NCBI RefSeq assembly: GCF_009859475.1 | Contig: NZ_CP044549.1 | Location: 1,984,001-2,048,000, forward strand | DNA: 64,000 bases | Direction: 5' to 3' | Origin: Hydrogenophaga sp. BPS33 | GTDB taxonomy: Bacteria > Pseudomonadota > Gammaproteobacteria > Burkholderiales > Burkholderiaceae_C | Part shown: positions 36,048-45,708 of the stretch, one piece after another | How positions within the stretch are numbered: position 1 is the first letter of the stretch | Layout of the letters: every line of letters starts with the position of its first letter | Program-made: the position numbers and the translations under genes | Notes under the pieces: generated by a model | Told to the model about the DNA's origin: nothing | What the model saw: only the letters and a program-made list of their open reading frames with translations | The model's database searches: none

Positions 36048-36722
36048 ATGAATGCCGTAAAAGTCAGTTTGAATCCTCCGTTTCAGGAAGACGCTGGCCA
36101 TCGTTCGCCAGAGCAGATGTTGTCCGCCCTGGTGGATGGTGAGGTCGACGACGACCAGCTCGCCGCGTTGTTTGCGCCGGACCAGGGCGCTGAAGATGTG
36201 CTCGAGAAATGGCACACCTACCAGCTGATTGGACATGTGCTGCGCGGCGACACCGCTGCTTCGGAGATGACGTGCAGGCCGGGCGATTTTCTCGCCGGTG
36301 TGCGCGGGCGCCTCCAAACCGAAACGATGCCTGTCGTGCCATCCCAGCCACCAAGCGTGGCCGCGCGTGCGCCCGCGGCGAACGATGCGGTGTTTCGGTG
36401 GCAGCTTGTCGCGGGCATGGCTTCGTTGGCGGCGGTGATGGCGGTCAGCTGGTCTGTCCTGAGCAGTGCACCTGGTGGACCCGGTGCGGTCGATCCCCAA
36501 CTGGCCGTGGCGCCAGCCTCTGCCACTGTGGTCGCGACGCCACCATCGCCGGCCGTGCAACCCTCGACCACCGTCGTCGTGAACACGGGGCAAGGTCCGT
36601 TGATCCGAGATGCCCGCCTTGAGGAACTCCTGGCCGAACACCGCCAGAATGGCGGCATGTCTGCGCTTCAGATGCCCACAGGGTTCATCCGAAGCGCGAC
36701 TTACGATGCCGCAGGACGCTGA
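36048..36722 (+). CDS. rseA: Anti-sigma-E factor RseA (MucA)
   Basis: This 224-residue protein holds RpoE inactive. The N-terminal cytoplasmic domain (SALVDGEVDDDQL, then WHTYQLIGHVLRGD) is the sigma-binding module. One transmembrane helix lies at about residues 118-137, followed by a Pro/Ala/Val-rich periplasmic part that would be cut by DegS-type proteases. It is located between rpoE and rseB as expected. Confidence 0.92.
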   Translation: MNAVKVSLNPPFQEDAGHRSPEQMLSALVDGEVDDDQLAALFAPDQGAEDVLEKWHTYQLIGHVLRGDTAASEMTCRPGDFLAGVRGRLQTETMPVVPSQPPSVAARAPAANDAVFRWQLVAGMASLAAVMAVSWSVLSSAPGGPGAVDPQLAVAPASATVVATPPSPAVQPSTTVVVNTGQGPLIRDARLEELLAEHRQNGGMSALQMPTGFIRSATYDAAGR

Positions 36723-36728
36723 GAATCC

Positions 36729-37823
36729 ATGACGTCTATCTTGTCTCTGCCCGTGGCCAATCGCGAGGTTCGTTCGGCATGGCACTTCCTGCCATTCTCG
36801 AAACGGCCCCGTGTCCGGCGTTGGAGTTTGGTGGTACTGGTCGCGTTGGCCTCGGGATTCGTCTTGCCGGTACACGGGCAGCAGAGCGCTCCCGCGGCAA
36901 CCGATGGCACGCGCAGCGTGAGCGAGTGGCTCACGCGCTTGCACGAGGCATCGCAACGTCGCGCCTACATCGGCACCTTGGTGGTGTCCGCAGGGTCGGC
37001 CATGTCCGCTTCAAAAATCTGGCATGTGTGCGACGGCTCGCAGCAGATGGAACGCGTGGACACGCTCACGGGGGCGCCCCGAACCACCATTCGCCGCAAC
37101 AAGGAAGTCATCACCTTTGTGCCCGAATCGAAAACCGCATTTGTCGAGAAGCGGGAATCGTTGGGCATGTTCCCGGAGTTTCTCGGCAGGCCCGGGAATC
37201 AGATCGAGCAGTTCTACAGCGTGCGCGAGATCGGGGCGCAGCGCGTCGCAGGCCATTTGGCCGACATGGTGGAACTCCTGCCACGCGATGACTTGCGCTT
37301 TGGCTACCGCATCTGGTCGGAGCAACAAACCGGTCTCGTGGTGAAGCTGCAGACCTTGGGGGGACAGGGCGCTGTTCTGGAGCAGGTGGCGTTTTCCGAG
37401 CTGCAAATGGATGCGCCCGTCAGCATGGACAAGCTCAAACGGCTCATGAAGGAAACCCGCGGCTACGAGGTGCACAAGCCCGTGCTGAAAAAGACGACGG
37501 CCGAGGCAGAAGGGTGGCGCTTGAGCGAGTCCGTTCCAGGTTTCACGCCCATGAGTTGCCACACGCGCGAGGTGCCCGGGTCCACGGCGAAGGGGCCTGG
37601 CATGGCCCCCATGCAGTGGGTGTTTTCCGATGGGCTGGCCTCTGTCTCTCTGTTTGTGGAGCCGTTCGACCCGCAGCGCCACCTCGCGGAGTCATCGGCA
37701 ATCGTCGGTGCCACGCATTCGGTCAACCGGCGTGTGGGAGACCATTGGCTCACGGTGTTGGGCGAGGTGCCTCCCGCGACCCTGCGCCGCTTTGCCCTGT
37801 CGCTGGAGCGCACGCGCCCTTGA
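36729..37823 (+). CDS. rseB: Sigma-E regulatory protein RseB (MucB)
   Basis: This 364-residue periplasmic protein binds RseA and senses mislocalised envelope components. An internal hydrophobic signal region occupies about residues 26-45. The mature lipoprotein-binding-like fold includes SEWLTRLHEASQRRAYIGTLV and ELLPRDDLRFGYRIW, and the C-terminal domain ends near TLRRFALSLERT. The N-terminus before the signal is longer than usual, so the true start may lie slightly downstream. Confidence 0.92.
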   Translation: MTSILSLPVANREVRSAWHFLPFSKRPRVRRWSLVVLVALASGFVLPVHGQQSAPAATDGTRSVSEWLTRLHEASQRRAYIGTLVVSAGSAMSASKIWHVCDGSQQMERVDTLTGAPRTTIRRNKEVITFVPESKTAFVEKRESLGMFPEFLGRPGNQIEQFYSVREIGAQRVAGHLADMVELLPRDDLRFGYRIWSEQQTGLVVKLQTLGGQGAVLEQVAFSELQMDAPVSMDKLKRLMKETRGYEVHKPVLKKTTAEAEGWRLSESVPGFTPMSCHTREVPGSTAKGPGMAPMQWVFSDGLASVSLFVEPFDPQRHLAESSAIVGATHSVNRRVGDHWLTVLGEVPPATLRRFALSLERTRP

Positions 37824-37881
37824 GGCCCGCGTCTGCGAAACGCTGGCTTTCCTGCATCTGTTTTGGTGTCAAAGGATCTAC

Positions 37882-39369
37882 ATGACGCACATCCGTTCTG
37901 TTCGGCCTTCGTTGATGGCTTTGCTGATGGCTGCCGGTAGCGGCTTGGTGTTGCAGGCGCCTGCCGCTGCGCAAGTCGTGCCAACCGTTCCGCCTGCCGC
38001 CAGTGTGCGCGGCTTGCCGGACTTCACCGATCTGGTGGACATGGTGGGTCCATCGGTGGTCAACATCCGCACACTGGAGCGCGCCAGCCGCGACGGCTCG
38101 GCCGGCTCGAGTCCTGACGAGCAGATGCTGGAGTTCTTCAAACGCTTCGGCATTCCTGTCCCTCCGGGAATGACGCCGCGCGGCCCGCGGCAGGAACGCG
38201 CGCCTTCCGAAGAGGCGCAGCCGCGGGGTGTGGGATCGGGCTTCATCCTGAGTGCAGACGGCCTCATCATGACCAACGCACACGTGGTGGAGGGTGCGGA
38301 CGAGCTGATCGTGACCTTGCCGGACAAGCGCGAATTCAAAGCCAGGGTGGTGGGCGCCGACAAGCGCACCGACGTGGCCGTGGTCAAGATCGAGGCGACC
38401 GGATTGGCCGCCGTGAAAATCGGCGACATCGGTCGCTTGCGCGTCGGCGAGTGGGTGATGGCGATCGGTTCGCCCTTCGGCCTGGAGAACTCGGTCACCG
38501 CCGGCATCGTGAGTGCCAAGCAGCGCGACACAGGCGATTTCCTGCCCTTCATCCAGACCGACGTGGCCATCAACCCTGGCAACTCGGGCGGGCCGCTGAT
38601 CAACATGCGCGGTGAGGTGGTGGGCATCAACAGCCAGATCTATTCGCGCTCGGGCGGCTTCCAGGGTATTTCCTTCGCGATCCCGATCGACGAAGCCGTG
38701 CGTGTGTCGGATCAGCTCCGATCGACGGGCCGCGTGACGCGCGGACGCATTGGCGTGCAGATCGATCAAGTCAGCAAGGACGTGGCCGAATCGATCGGCT
38801 TGGGCCAGGCCAAGGGAGCGCTGGTGCGCGGGGTGGAGCCCAATTCGCCTGCCGCCAAGGCCGGCGTGGAGCCCGGGGACATCATCCTGAAGTTCGATGG
38901 CAAGGAGATCGAGAAGTCGATCGATCTGCCGCGCTTGGTGAGCAACACAAAGCCCGGCAACAAAAGCAGCATGACGGTATTTCGCCGCGGCAGCCAGCGC
39001 GAATTGGCGATCACGGTGGCCGAACTCGAGCCCGAGCGTTCAACCGCTCGCGCCACGACGCCCGAACCCCCCAAGGCGCAGTCGAGCAACTTGCTGCAAT
39101 CGTTGGGTTTGAGCCTCGCCGAACTGACCGCAGCAGAGAAGAAGGAACTCAATCTCAAGGGGGGTGTGCGTGTGGCGTCGGCCGAGGGGCCCGCCGCACG
39201 CGCGGGCCTGCGCGAAGGTGACGTGATCGTTGCCATCGCCAATGCCGAGACGGCGAGCATCAAGGATGTCGAGGCTGCACTGGGCAAGCTCGACAAGTCG
39301 CGTCCTGTCAACGTGCTGTTCCGCCGTGGCGAGTGGGCGCAGTACGCCGTGATCCGTGCACCACGTTGA
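37882..39369 (+). CDS. mucD: Periplasmic serine protease MucD (DegP family)
   Basis: This 495-residue Do-type protease/chaperone has a signal peptide (cleavage near AAA-Q31), catalytic triad H134 (TNAHVV), D164 (TDVAVV) and S235 (GNSGGP), and two PDZ domains at roughly 255-355 and 400-490. It quenches the envelope stress response by clearing misfolded proteins. It is the last gene of the rpoE-rseA-rseB operon, with a strong terminator after it. Confidence 0.95.
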   Translation: MTHIRSVRPSLMALLMAAGSGLVLQAPAAAQVVPTVPPAASVRGLPDFTDLVDMVGPSVVNIRTLERASRDGSAGSSPDEQMLEFFKRFGIPVPPGMTPRGPRQERAPSEEAQPRGVGSGFILSADGLIMTNAHVVEGADELIVTLPDKREFKARVVGADKRTDVAVVKIEATGLAAVKIGDIGRLRVGEWVMAIGSPFGLENSVTAGIVSAKQRDTGDFLPFIQTDVAINPGNSGGPLINMRGEVVGINSQIYSRSGGFQGISFAIPIDEAVRVSDQLRSTGRVTRGRIGVQIDQVSKDVAESIGLGQAKGALVRGVEPNSPAAKAGVEPGDIILKFDGKEIEKSIDLPRLVSNTKPGNKSSMTVFRRGSQRELAITVAELEPERSTARATTPEPPKAQSSNLLQSLGLSLAELTAAEKKELNLKGGVRVASAEGPAARAGLREGDVIVAIANAETASIKDVEAALGKLDKSRPVNVLFRRGEWAQYAVIRAPR

Positions 39370-39388
39370 GCCCCCGTTTCGGGTCAAT

Positions 39389-39422
39389 AACCCCCGGTTC
39401 CGATTGGGATTGGGGGTTTTTT
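39389..39422 (+). terminator. Intrinsic terminator of the rpoE-mucD operon
   Basis: AACCCCC (39389-39395) pairs with GGGGGTT (39412-39418); the stem extends inward with weaker pairs to a GATT loop. Six T follow (39417-39422). It begins 20 bases after the mucD stop. Confidence 0.85.
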
Positions 39423-39721
39423 CTGGGTGGTGGTCTATTCGCCACACTGGGTTTTCCTGAGCGATGGCCGTTGCGCCGGAATTTTTTGTTAGTGAATGCT
39501 TACAATCGCGGCGAGTCTCATGACCGAATTCGCTAAAATGCTGCCCATTCTGATCGGATTCCCATGTCGACGGGCTTCTTCAATCCACGATGTGGGAGTG
39601 GTGGAAGAAGCCCCCAGGTCATCCACAGTCGCCTCGCAGGTTGTTTGAAAATGCTGTGGATGATCTGTGTATAACTTGGTTGTTGCTGCGCTGCAACGAG
39701 GCAAAAGCGGTGGTTCTGTGG

Positions 39722-39749
39722 TTTGCATTCTGGGCTTTTTGCCTACAAT
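39722..39749 (+). promoter_or_regulatory. Promoter upstream of the small-RNA candidate / lepA
   Basis: The -10 hexamer TACAAT (39744-39749) has TTTGCA (39722-39727) 16 bases upstream. It would start transcription near 39756, either for a short RNA ending at the terminator 39790-39820 or, by read-through, for lepA. Confidence 0.5.
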
Positions 39750-39755
39750 GAAACC

Positions 39756-39820
39756 CCAACTATCGCAGTTGCCATTGATTGTTGGTTATGGGCGCGTCAG
39801 CAGCTGACGCGCCCTTTTTT
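39756..39820 (+). ncRNA. Possible ~65-base small RNA or lepA leader attenuator
   Basis: From the predicted start near 39756 the transcript has a small hairpin, CAACT (39757-39761) with AGTTG (39767-39771). It then has a very strong 11-12 bp terminator hairpin (39790-39814) followed by six T (39815-39820). Nothing upstream in the same direction needs this terminator, because mucD already has one. It matches no family I recognise. Confidence 0.4.
39790..39820 (+). terminator. Strong intrinsic terminator upstream of lepA
   Basis: GGGCGCGTCAGC (39790-39801) and GCTGACGCGCCC (39803-39814) form a near-perfect palindrome followed by TTTTTT. It ends 58 bases before the lepA start, so lepA must be expressed by read-through or from a promoter within those bases. 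Confidence 0.85.
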
Positions 39821-39878
39821 ATGGCCGCCCGTTCCCTGAGAATGTGCGGTTTTTCCTGTGTCCGAGCCGCCCTTTTTG

Positions 39879-41687
39879 ATGAACCACATCCGCAATTTTT
39901 CGATCATCGCGCACATCGACCATGGCAAGTCCACACTTGCCGATCGCATCATTTCTCGGTGCGGTGGATTGAGCGACCGCGAGATGAGCGAACAGGTGCT
40001 CGACTCGATGGACATCGAGAAAGAGCGCGGCATCACCATCAAGGCGCAGACTGCGGCGCTGAAGTACAAGGCGCGCGATGGCAAGGTCTACAACCTCAAT
40101 CTGATCGACACGCCCGGGCACGTGGACTTCTCGTACGAGGTATCGCGCTCGCTGTCGGCATGTGAGGGTGCGTTGCTGGTGGTGGACGCGAGCCAGGGGG
40201 TGGAAGCGCAGACGGTGGCCAACTGCTACACCGCACTCGACCTGGGGGTGGAAGTCGTGCCGGTGCTCAACAAGATGGATCTGCCCAACGCCGATCCGGA
40301 CAACGCCAAGAGCGAGATCGAGGACGTGATCGGCATCGATGCCACCGACGCCATTCCGTGTTCCGCCAAGACCGGCATGGGTGTGGAAGACATACTGGAA
40401 GCGGTGGTCGCGCGCATCCCATCGCCCAAGGGAAATCCCGATGCGCCCCTGCGCGCCATGATCGTGGACAGTTGGTACGACGCCTATGTGGGCGTTGTGA
40501 TGCTGGTGCGTGTGGTCGATGGTCGTCTGCTCAAAGGCGAGCGCTTCAAGATGATGGCGACCAACACGGTCTACAACGCCGACAACCTTGGCGTGTTCAC
40601 GCCGGCCAACGAGGCCCGGGAGTCCTTGGAGGCGGGAGAGGTGGGCTACATCATCGCGGGCATCAAGGAGTTGCAGGCGGCCAAGGTGGGTGACACCATC
40701 ACATTGGAAAAGAAACTGCCCAACAACGCCGGCCCTGCTGCCGAAGCGTTGCCAGGCTTCAAGGAAGTGCAGCCCCAGGTGTTCGCTGGCCTCTACCCCA
40801 CCGAGGCCAATCAGTACGACGCGCTGCGCGATGCGCTGGAAAAACTCAAGCTCAACGATGCTTCGCTGCACTACGAGCCCGAGGTGTCCCAAGCCTTGGG
40901 CTTCGGCTTCCGATGCGGCTTCCTGGGCCTGTTGCACATGGAGATCGTGCAGGAGCGCCTGGAGCGCGAGTTCGATCAGGATCTGATCACCACCGCGCCG
41001 AGCGTGGTCTACCAGGTGGTCAAGCCCGATGGCGAGACCATCATGGTCGAGAACCCGTCCAAGATGCCCGAGCAGGGACGCATTGAAGAGATTCGCGAAC
41101 CCATCGTCACGGTGCATCTATACATGCCGCAGGAGTATGTGGGGGCGGTGATGACGCTGGCGAACCAGAAGCGCGGCGTGCAGCTCAACATGGCGTACCA
41201 CGGCAAGCAGGTCATGTTGACTTACGACATGCCGCTGGGCGAGATCGTGCTCGACTTCTTCGACAAACTGAAGTCGGTCAGCCGGGGCTATGCGTCCATG
41301 GACTACGAGTTCAAGGAGTACCGCGCCTCCGACGTGGTGAAAGTCGACATCCTGCTCAACGGCGAGAAGGTCGATGCGTTGTCCATCATCGTGCACCGCA
41401 CGCAAGCGCAGTACCGGGGCCGCGCCGTGGCGGCCAAGATGCGTGAGATCATCAGCCGCCAGATGTTCGACGTGGCGATCCAGGCCGCCATTGGCGGCAA
41501 TGTGATTGCTCGCGAAACGATCAAGGCGCTGCGCAAGAACGTGCTGGCAAAATGCTACGGCGGTGACATCACCCGCAAACGCAAACTCCTCGAAAAACAG
41601 AAAGCAGGCAAGAAGCGCATGAAACAGATCGGCTCGGTCGAAGTGCCCCAAGAGGCGTTCCTCGCGATTTTGCAGGTGCAAGACTGA
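39879..41687 (+). CDS. lepA: Elongation factor 4 (LepA GTPase)
   Basis: This is a 602-residue ribosome-associated GTPase. The P-loop is AHIDHGKST (11-19), the switch II region is DTPGHVDF and the NKMD motif follows; the C-terminal lysine-rich LepA domain is complete. The ATG at 39879 gives the standard [16 protein letters not shown] start; a GTG 21 bases upstream would add seven residues. It overlaps lepB by one base. Confidence 0.97.
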   Translation: MNHIRNFSIIAHIDHGKSTLADRIISRCGGLSDREMSEQVLDSMDIEKERGITIKAQTAALKYKARDGKVYNLNLIDTPGHVDFSYEVSRSLSACEGALLVVDASQGVEAQTVANCYTALDLGVEVVPVLNKMDLPNADPDNAKSEIEDVIGIDATDAIPCSAKTGMGVEDILEAVVARIPSPKGNPDAPLRAMIVDSWYDAYVGVVMLVRVVDGRLLKGERFKMMATNTVYNADNLGVFTPANEARESLEAGEVGYIIAGIKELQAAKVGDTITLEKKLPNNAGPAAEALPGFKEVQPQVFAGLYPTEANQYDALRDALEKLKLNDASLHYEPEVSQALGFGFRCGFLGLLHMEIVQERLEREFDQDLITTAPSVVYQVVKPDGETIMVENPSKMPEQGRIEEIREPIVTVHLYMPQEYVGAVMTLANQKRGVQLNMAYHGKQVMLTYDMPLGEIVLDFFDKLKSVSRGYASMDYEFKEYRASDVVKVDILLNGEKVDALSIIVHRTQAQYRGRAVAAKMREIISRQMFDVAIQAAIGGNVIARETIKALRKNVLAKCYGGDITRKRKLLEKQKAGKKRMKQIGSVEVPQEAFLAILQVQD

Positions 41688-42664
41688 TGCAGGCGGTCAT
41701 GGGAACGATCACGGCCGTGATCCTGGCGGCGCTCGCCGCCTACGCCGGCGCCTGGTACACCGGACTGCTCGAAGGCAATTTCGCCGTGCTCCTGATGCTG
41801 GCGACCCTCGTGACCGGCGTTTATTGGGTGGCCGACAAGCTGGTGTTTCTGCCCAGGCGCCGGCGCGCAGCGAAGCGCGTGGTCGACGAGCACAACACGC
41901 GCAAGGACGCTTTGCTCAAACAGGGTTTCACCAACATCGAAGGCGATGTGGATGCGACCCGCCAGAAATTGCTGGCGCAACCCTGGTGGCTGGATTGGAC
42001 GGCGGGCTTGTTTCCGGTGATCCTGGCGGTGTTCGTGCTGCGTTCGTTCCTCTACGAACCGTTCAAGATTCCATCCGGCTCCATGATTCCCACCTTGCGT
42101 GTGGGTGACCTGATCCTGGTGAACAAGTTTCACTATGGCGTGCGTCTGCCGGTGTTCAACACCAAGCTGTTCGACAACCACACCCCTCAGCGTGGCGACG
42201 TGATGGTGTTCCGTTACCCACCCCAGCCGAGCCTGGATTACATCAAGCGCGTGGTTGGTGTGCCCGGTGACGAGGTGGCCTATCTGAACAAGCAGCTCAC
42301 GGTCAACGGCCAGTTGGTGCCGCGGGAAAAACAGCCCGATTTCTTTGACAACGACAGCATGCGTTACGCGCGCCAGTTCCGCGAGACGATGGGTGGGCGC
42401 AGCTACAACACGCTCAATGACGACGACCGCGCTTCCTTCATTCAGCGCAGCACCGACTTCCCGTTCCTGGATCAATGCCGCTATTCCGTCGAAGGCGTGA
42501 CCTGCAAGGTACCCGCGGGCCACTATTTCATGATGGGTGACAATCGCGACAATTCCCTCGATTCACGCTATTGGGGCTTTGTCCCCGAAGCCAACATCGT
42601 GGGCAAGGCGTTCTTTGTCTGGATGAATTTCGGCGACCTGGGCCGAATCGGATCGTTCGAGTAA
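41687..42664 (+). CDS. lepB: Signal peptidase I
   Basis: This is a 325-residue membrane serine/lysine protease that removes Sec signal peptides. N-terminal hydrophobic helices lie at about 7-26, 32-49 and 107-119. The catalytic serine is S132 (IPSGSMIPTL) and the lysine K187 (DYIKRVVG); box E is GDNRDNSLDSRYWG. The ATG at 41687 shares one base with the lepA stop (TGATG). Confidence 0.97.
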   Translation: MQAVMGTITAVILAALAAYAGAWYTGLLEGNFAVLLMLATLVTGVYWVADKLVFLPRRRRAAKRVVDEHNTRKDALLKQGFTNIEGDVDATRQKLLAQPWWLDWTAGLFPVILAVFVLRSFLYEPFKIPSGSMIPTLRVGDLILVNKFHYGVRLPVFNTKLFDNHTPQRGDVMVFRYPPQPSLDYIKRVVGVPGDEVAYLNKQLTVNGQLVPREKQPDFFDNDSMRYARQFRETMGGRSYNTLNDDDRASFIQRSTDFPFLDQCRYSVEGVTCKVPAGHYFMMGDNRDNSLDSRYWGFVPEANIVGKAFFVWMNFGDLGRIGSFE

Positions 42665-42689
42665 CCGTGTAGCCTCTGGAGCGAAGACC

Positions 42690-43037
42690 ATGAATCTGAA
42701 GCGGCAGCAAAAAGGAATGACGTTCGTCGGCCTGCTTATCGTCGGTGTCGTCATCGTCTATTCGGGTGTGGTGCTGGCGCAGGTCGCGCCCACCTACATC
42801 GAATACATGGCCGTGCAGAAGGCGGTACAAAAGGCGGCGGCGGGCACCACCGTGGCCGATGTGCGCAACCTCTTCGACAAGGCCGCTCAGATCGACGACA
42901 TCCGCTCCATCGCGGGCAAGGACCTGACCGTGGGCAAGGCGGGGGACCGCGTGGTGGTGTCGTTTGCCTACACGCGCGAAATCCACCTGGCCGGTCCCGC
43001 GCACCTGGTGATGAAATACGAAGGCCAGTCGAAATGA
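42690..43037 (+). CDS. DUF4845 family small membrane protein
   Basis: This 115-residue protein has an N-terminal hydrophobic helix (residues ~10-32, [20 protein letters not shown]) that resembles a type IV pilin-like N-terminus, followed by a small soluble domain with [15 protein letters not shown]. It matches the DUF4845 family, normally found between lepB and rnc in betaproteobacteria. The function is unknown. Confidence 0.85.
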   Translation: MNLKRQQKGMTFVGLLIVGVVIVYSGVVLAQVAPTYIEYMAVQKAVQKAAAGTTVADVRNLFDKAAQIDDIRSIAGKDLTVGKAGDRVVVSFAYTREIHLAGPAHLVMKYEGQSK

Positions 43038-43080
43038 AATACGAGACGGACCGGCCGCGTCCTGGCAGGCGCTGCTTCCT

Positions 43081-43836
43081 TTGAGTCCCGAGCTTCAGGC
43101 GCTGCAGAAGCGCCTCCAACATGTTTTTGCCAATCCCCGGTTGCTCGAACGTGCCCTGACGCACCGCAGCTTCTCGGCCGACCACAACGAGCGGCTGGAG
43201 TTTCTGGGCGACTCTGTGCTCAGCTTGGCGGTGTCCGGCCTGTTGTTCGAAAAACTGAGCCAGTTGCCCGAGGGCGATTTGTCTCGGGTGCGAGCGAATC
43301 TCGTCAAGCAAGACACCTTGTTCCAGATCGCTTCCGGTTTGGGGCTTTCGACGGGACTGCGCCTGGGCGATGGGGAAAAGCGTTCCGGCGGACACAAGCG
43401 GCCCTCCATCCTGGCCGACGCACTGGAGGCGCTGATCGGGGCGGTGTACCTCGACGCCGGATTTGAAATCGCAGCAGCCTTGGTGCACCGGCTATACAGC
43501 AACATCGAACTCAATGCGCAGATGAGCGCCATGGGCAAGGATGCCAAGACCGAATTGCAGGAGTGGTTGCAGGCGCGCAAAATGAAGTTGCCGGTCTACC
43601 GCGTGGTGGCCACGCTCGGCGAGGCGCACAAGCAGACGTTTGACGTCGAGTGCACCGTCACCGAGACCGGGCACAGCGAACGCGGCATCGGTGCGTCGCG
43701 TCGGGCTGGTGAGCAGGCTGCCGCTGCCGCCATGTTTCAACACCTCATCGCGGCGCTGCCGCCGTCCAAGGGGGCTTCCAGCGTGTTCCCAGGCTCTTCT
43801 TCCACGACCCCAACGCCCGGCCAGCCACGGCGCTGA
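43081..43836 (+). CDS. rnc: Ribonuclease III
   Basis: This is a 251-residue double-strand-specific endoribonuclease. The signature [11 protein letters not shown] and the [13 protein letters not shown] metal region are intact, followed by a double-stranded-RNA-binding domain ending near FQHLIA. The last ~25 residues are a Ser/Pro/Thr-rich tail. I see no in-frame ATG upstream; the start appears to be the TTG at 43081. Confidence 0.95.
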   Translation: MSPELQALQKRLQHVFANPRLLERALTHRSFSADHNERLEFLGDSVLSLAVSGLLFEKLSQLPEGDLSRVRANLVKQDTLFQIASGLGLSTGLRLGDGEKRSGGHKRPSILADALEALIGAVYLDAGFEIAAALVHRLYSNIELNAQMSAMGKDAKTELQEWLQARKMKLPVYRVVATLGEAHKQTFDVECTVTETGHSERGIGASRRAGEQAAAAAMFQHLIAALPPSKGASSVFPGSSSTTPTPGQPRR

Positions 43837-43840
43837 ATGT

Positions 43841-44854
43841 ATGTCTTCCTCCCCTGCTTCCCCGCCTGCCAATCCCGACCTGGACGCCATGCTGGCGCAG
43901 GCCCTGGGCAAGGACGCCGCCGGTCCTGCTGCCACGGCCGAGGGTGTTCCTGAAGAGGCGCCCGTCGATCCCGCGCAGCAGCGCTGCGGTTACGTGGCCA
44001 TCGTCGGCAAGCCCAACGTGGGCAAGTCCACCTTGCTCAACGCACTCGTGGGTCAGAAGGTCAGCATCACCTCGCGCAAGGCCCAGACCACGCGCCACCG
44101 CATCACGGGCATCCGCACCTTGGGCTCCACGCAGTTCGTGTTCGTCGACACGCCAGGCTTTCAGACCCGCCACGGTAACGCGCTCAACCGCGCGCTGAAC
44201 AAGACCGTGCTGGGGGCGGTGAACGACGTCGATTTGATTCTTTTTGTCGTCGAAGCCGGCCACTTCAACCTGGCCGATGCCAAGGCGCTGTCCATGTTGC
44301 CGGCCAACGTGCCCGCCATGCTGGTGGCCAACAAGTTCGATCTGGTGCACCGGCGCGGCGACCTTGCGCCGTGGTTGCGGTCGATGCAGGAGCGCCACCC
44401 GTTTGCCGAGTTCGTGCCCATGTCGGCCAAGGCCTCGAAGGACATCGAACGGCTGTTCGGCATCTGCGAGAAGTACCTGCCGCAGCAACCCTGGATGCAC
44501 GATCCGGACGATCTGACCGACCGCAGCGAGCGCTTCATGGCCGCCGAAATGGTGCGCGAAAAGCTGTTTCGCCTGACCGGCGACGAACTGCCCTACACCT
44601 CGACCGTGATCATCGACAAGTTCGAGGAAGAGGGCTCGCTCAAACGCATCGCCGCCACCATCGTGGTGGAACGCGAAGGCCACAAGGGCATGGTGATTGG
44701 CGAGAAGGGCGAGAAGCTCAAACGCATTGGCACCGAGGCCCGGCAAGAGCTGGAGAAACTCTGGGATTGCAAGGTGTTCCTGGAGCTCTGGGTGAAGGTG
44801 CGCTCAGGCTGGGCCGATGACGATGCGCGCGTGCGCTCGTTCGGCTACGAGTAA
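43841..44854 (+). CDS. era: GTPase Era
   Basis: This is a 337-residue GTPase for 16S rRNA maturation. G1 is GKPNVGKST (56-64), G3 is DTPGF and G4 is NKFD, and the C-terminal KH domain contains [18 protein letters not shown]. An extra ~48-residue Ala/Pro-rich N-terminus precedes the conserved core compared with E. coli Era. The ATG at 43841 follows the rnc stop by 4 bases. Confidence 0.96.
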   Translation: MSSSPASPPANPDLDAMLAQALGKDAAGPAATAEGVPEEAPVDPAQQRCGYVAIVGKPNVGKSTLLNALVGQKVSITSRKAQTTRHRITGIRTLGSTQFVFVDTPGFQTRHGNALNRALNKTVLGAVNDVDLILFVVEAGHFNLADAKALSMLPANVPAMLVANKFDLVHRRGDLAPWLRSMQERHPFAEFVPMSAKASKDIERLFGICEKYLPQQPWMHDPDDLTDRSERFMAAEMVREKLFRLTGDELPYTSTVIIDKFEEEGSLKRIAATIVVEREGHKGMVIGEKGEKLKRIGTEARQELEKLWDCKVFLELWVKVRSGWADDDARVRSFGYE

Positions 44855-44889
44855 GCCGCAATGCTTCGACGCGCCCGCCGCCGGACGCC

Positions 44890-45708
44890 ATGGCCCTGAA
44901 GCGATATTCCGAAGAACCGGCATTCGTCCTGCACCGCTACGACTGGAGCGAGACCAGCCTCGTGCTGGAGGTCTTCACCCGCCACCACGGCCGTATTGCC
45001 CTGGTGGCCAAGGGCGTGAAGCGCCCCACCTCGCAGTTTCGCCCGGTGTTGCTGCCCTTGCAGCCGCTGCAGCTGTCTTGGTCGGGCGATGCGGAGGTGC
45101 GCACGCTCAAGGCCGCGCACTGGCTCGGTGGGCACGTCATGCCCACCGGCGAGGCGCTGATTTCGGGCAGCTACCTCAACGAACTGCTCATGCGCTTGCT
45201 CGCGCGGGACGATCCGCACGAGCGGCTGTTCGACCACTTCGCCACGGCGGTGCAGCTGCTGGCGGAAAAAAGCGATGCGCAGGAACTGGTGTTGCGCGCT
45301 TTCGAGCTGCTCCTGCTGCGCGATATCGGCGTGTTGCCCGACCTTGCGCACGAGGGCAATACGCTGGCCGAGCTCGACCCCGAGCAGCGCTACCTGCTCG
45401 GACACGAAAGCGGGCTGAGCCTGGCGCAAGCGGGTGAGCGCCAGGCGCTCACCGGTGAACAATGGATGGATCTGCAGTCGGCCATGGACCAGCCAGCGCC
45501 TTTCGTTCCGACGCTGCGGGCCTGCGCCGCATGTTTGCAAGCCCTGCGGCTGCCGCTGCGCAACCTGCTGCACTACCATTGCGGCGTGCGCGTGTTCAAG
45601 ACACGCCAGCTGATGTTGGACGTGCAAGCCATGACCCGGCATCGCCCAACCGCTGGCCCCGACGTGGACACTGTTTCCGAATCCCCACCGACACCCCTCG
45701 CACCATGA
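44890..45708 (+). CDS. recO: DNA repair protein RecO
   Basis: This is a 272-residue protein of RecF-pathway recombination. The N-terminal OB-fold carries [24 protein letters not shown] and LVAKGVKRP. The helical C-terminal part has RDIGVLPDL, and the zinc cysteines of some RecO proteins are only partly present (RACAACLQ). It overlaps pdxJ (ATGA). Confidence 0.93.
   Translation: MALKRYSEEPAFVLHRYDWSETSLVLEVFTRHHGRIALVAKGVKRPTSQFRPVLLPLQPLQLSWSGDAEVRTLKAAHWLGGHVMPTGEALISGSYLNELLMRLLARDDPHERLFDHFATAVQLLAEKSDAQELVLRAFELLLLRDIGVLPDLAHEGNTLAELDPEQRYLLGHESGLSLAQAGERQALTGEQWMDLQSAMDQPAPFVPTLRACAACLQALRLPLRNLLHYHCGVRVFKTRQLMLDVQAMTRHRPTAGPDVDTVSESPPTPLAP

Larger units (their letters stand above)
39370..39878. 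other. 509-base intergenic region with hairpins and DnaA-box-like sequences
   Basis: I find no protein gene here. In order it contains the mucD terminator and a 10-bp hairpin, GGGCTTCTTC (39572-39581) with GAAGAAGCCC (39604-39613). Next is a 10-bp inverted repeat, TCATCCACAG (39619-39628) with CTGTGGATGA (39654-39663), then TGTGTATAA (39666-39674), a perfect match to the DnaA-box consensus TGTGNATAA. A possible small RNA (39756-39820) follows. The base composition is clearly less GC-rich than in the surrounding genes. Confidence 0.6.
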
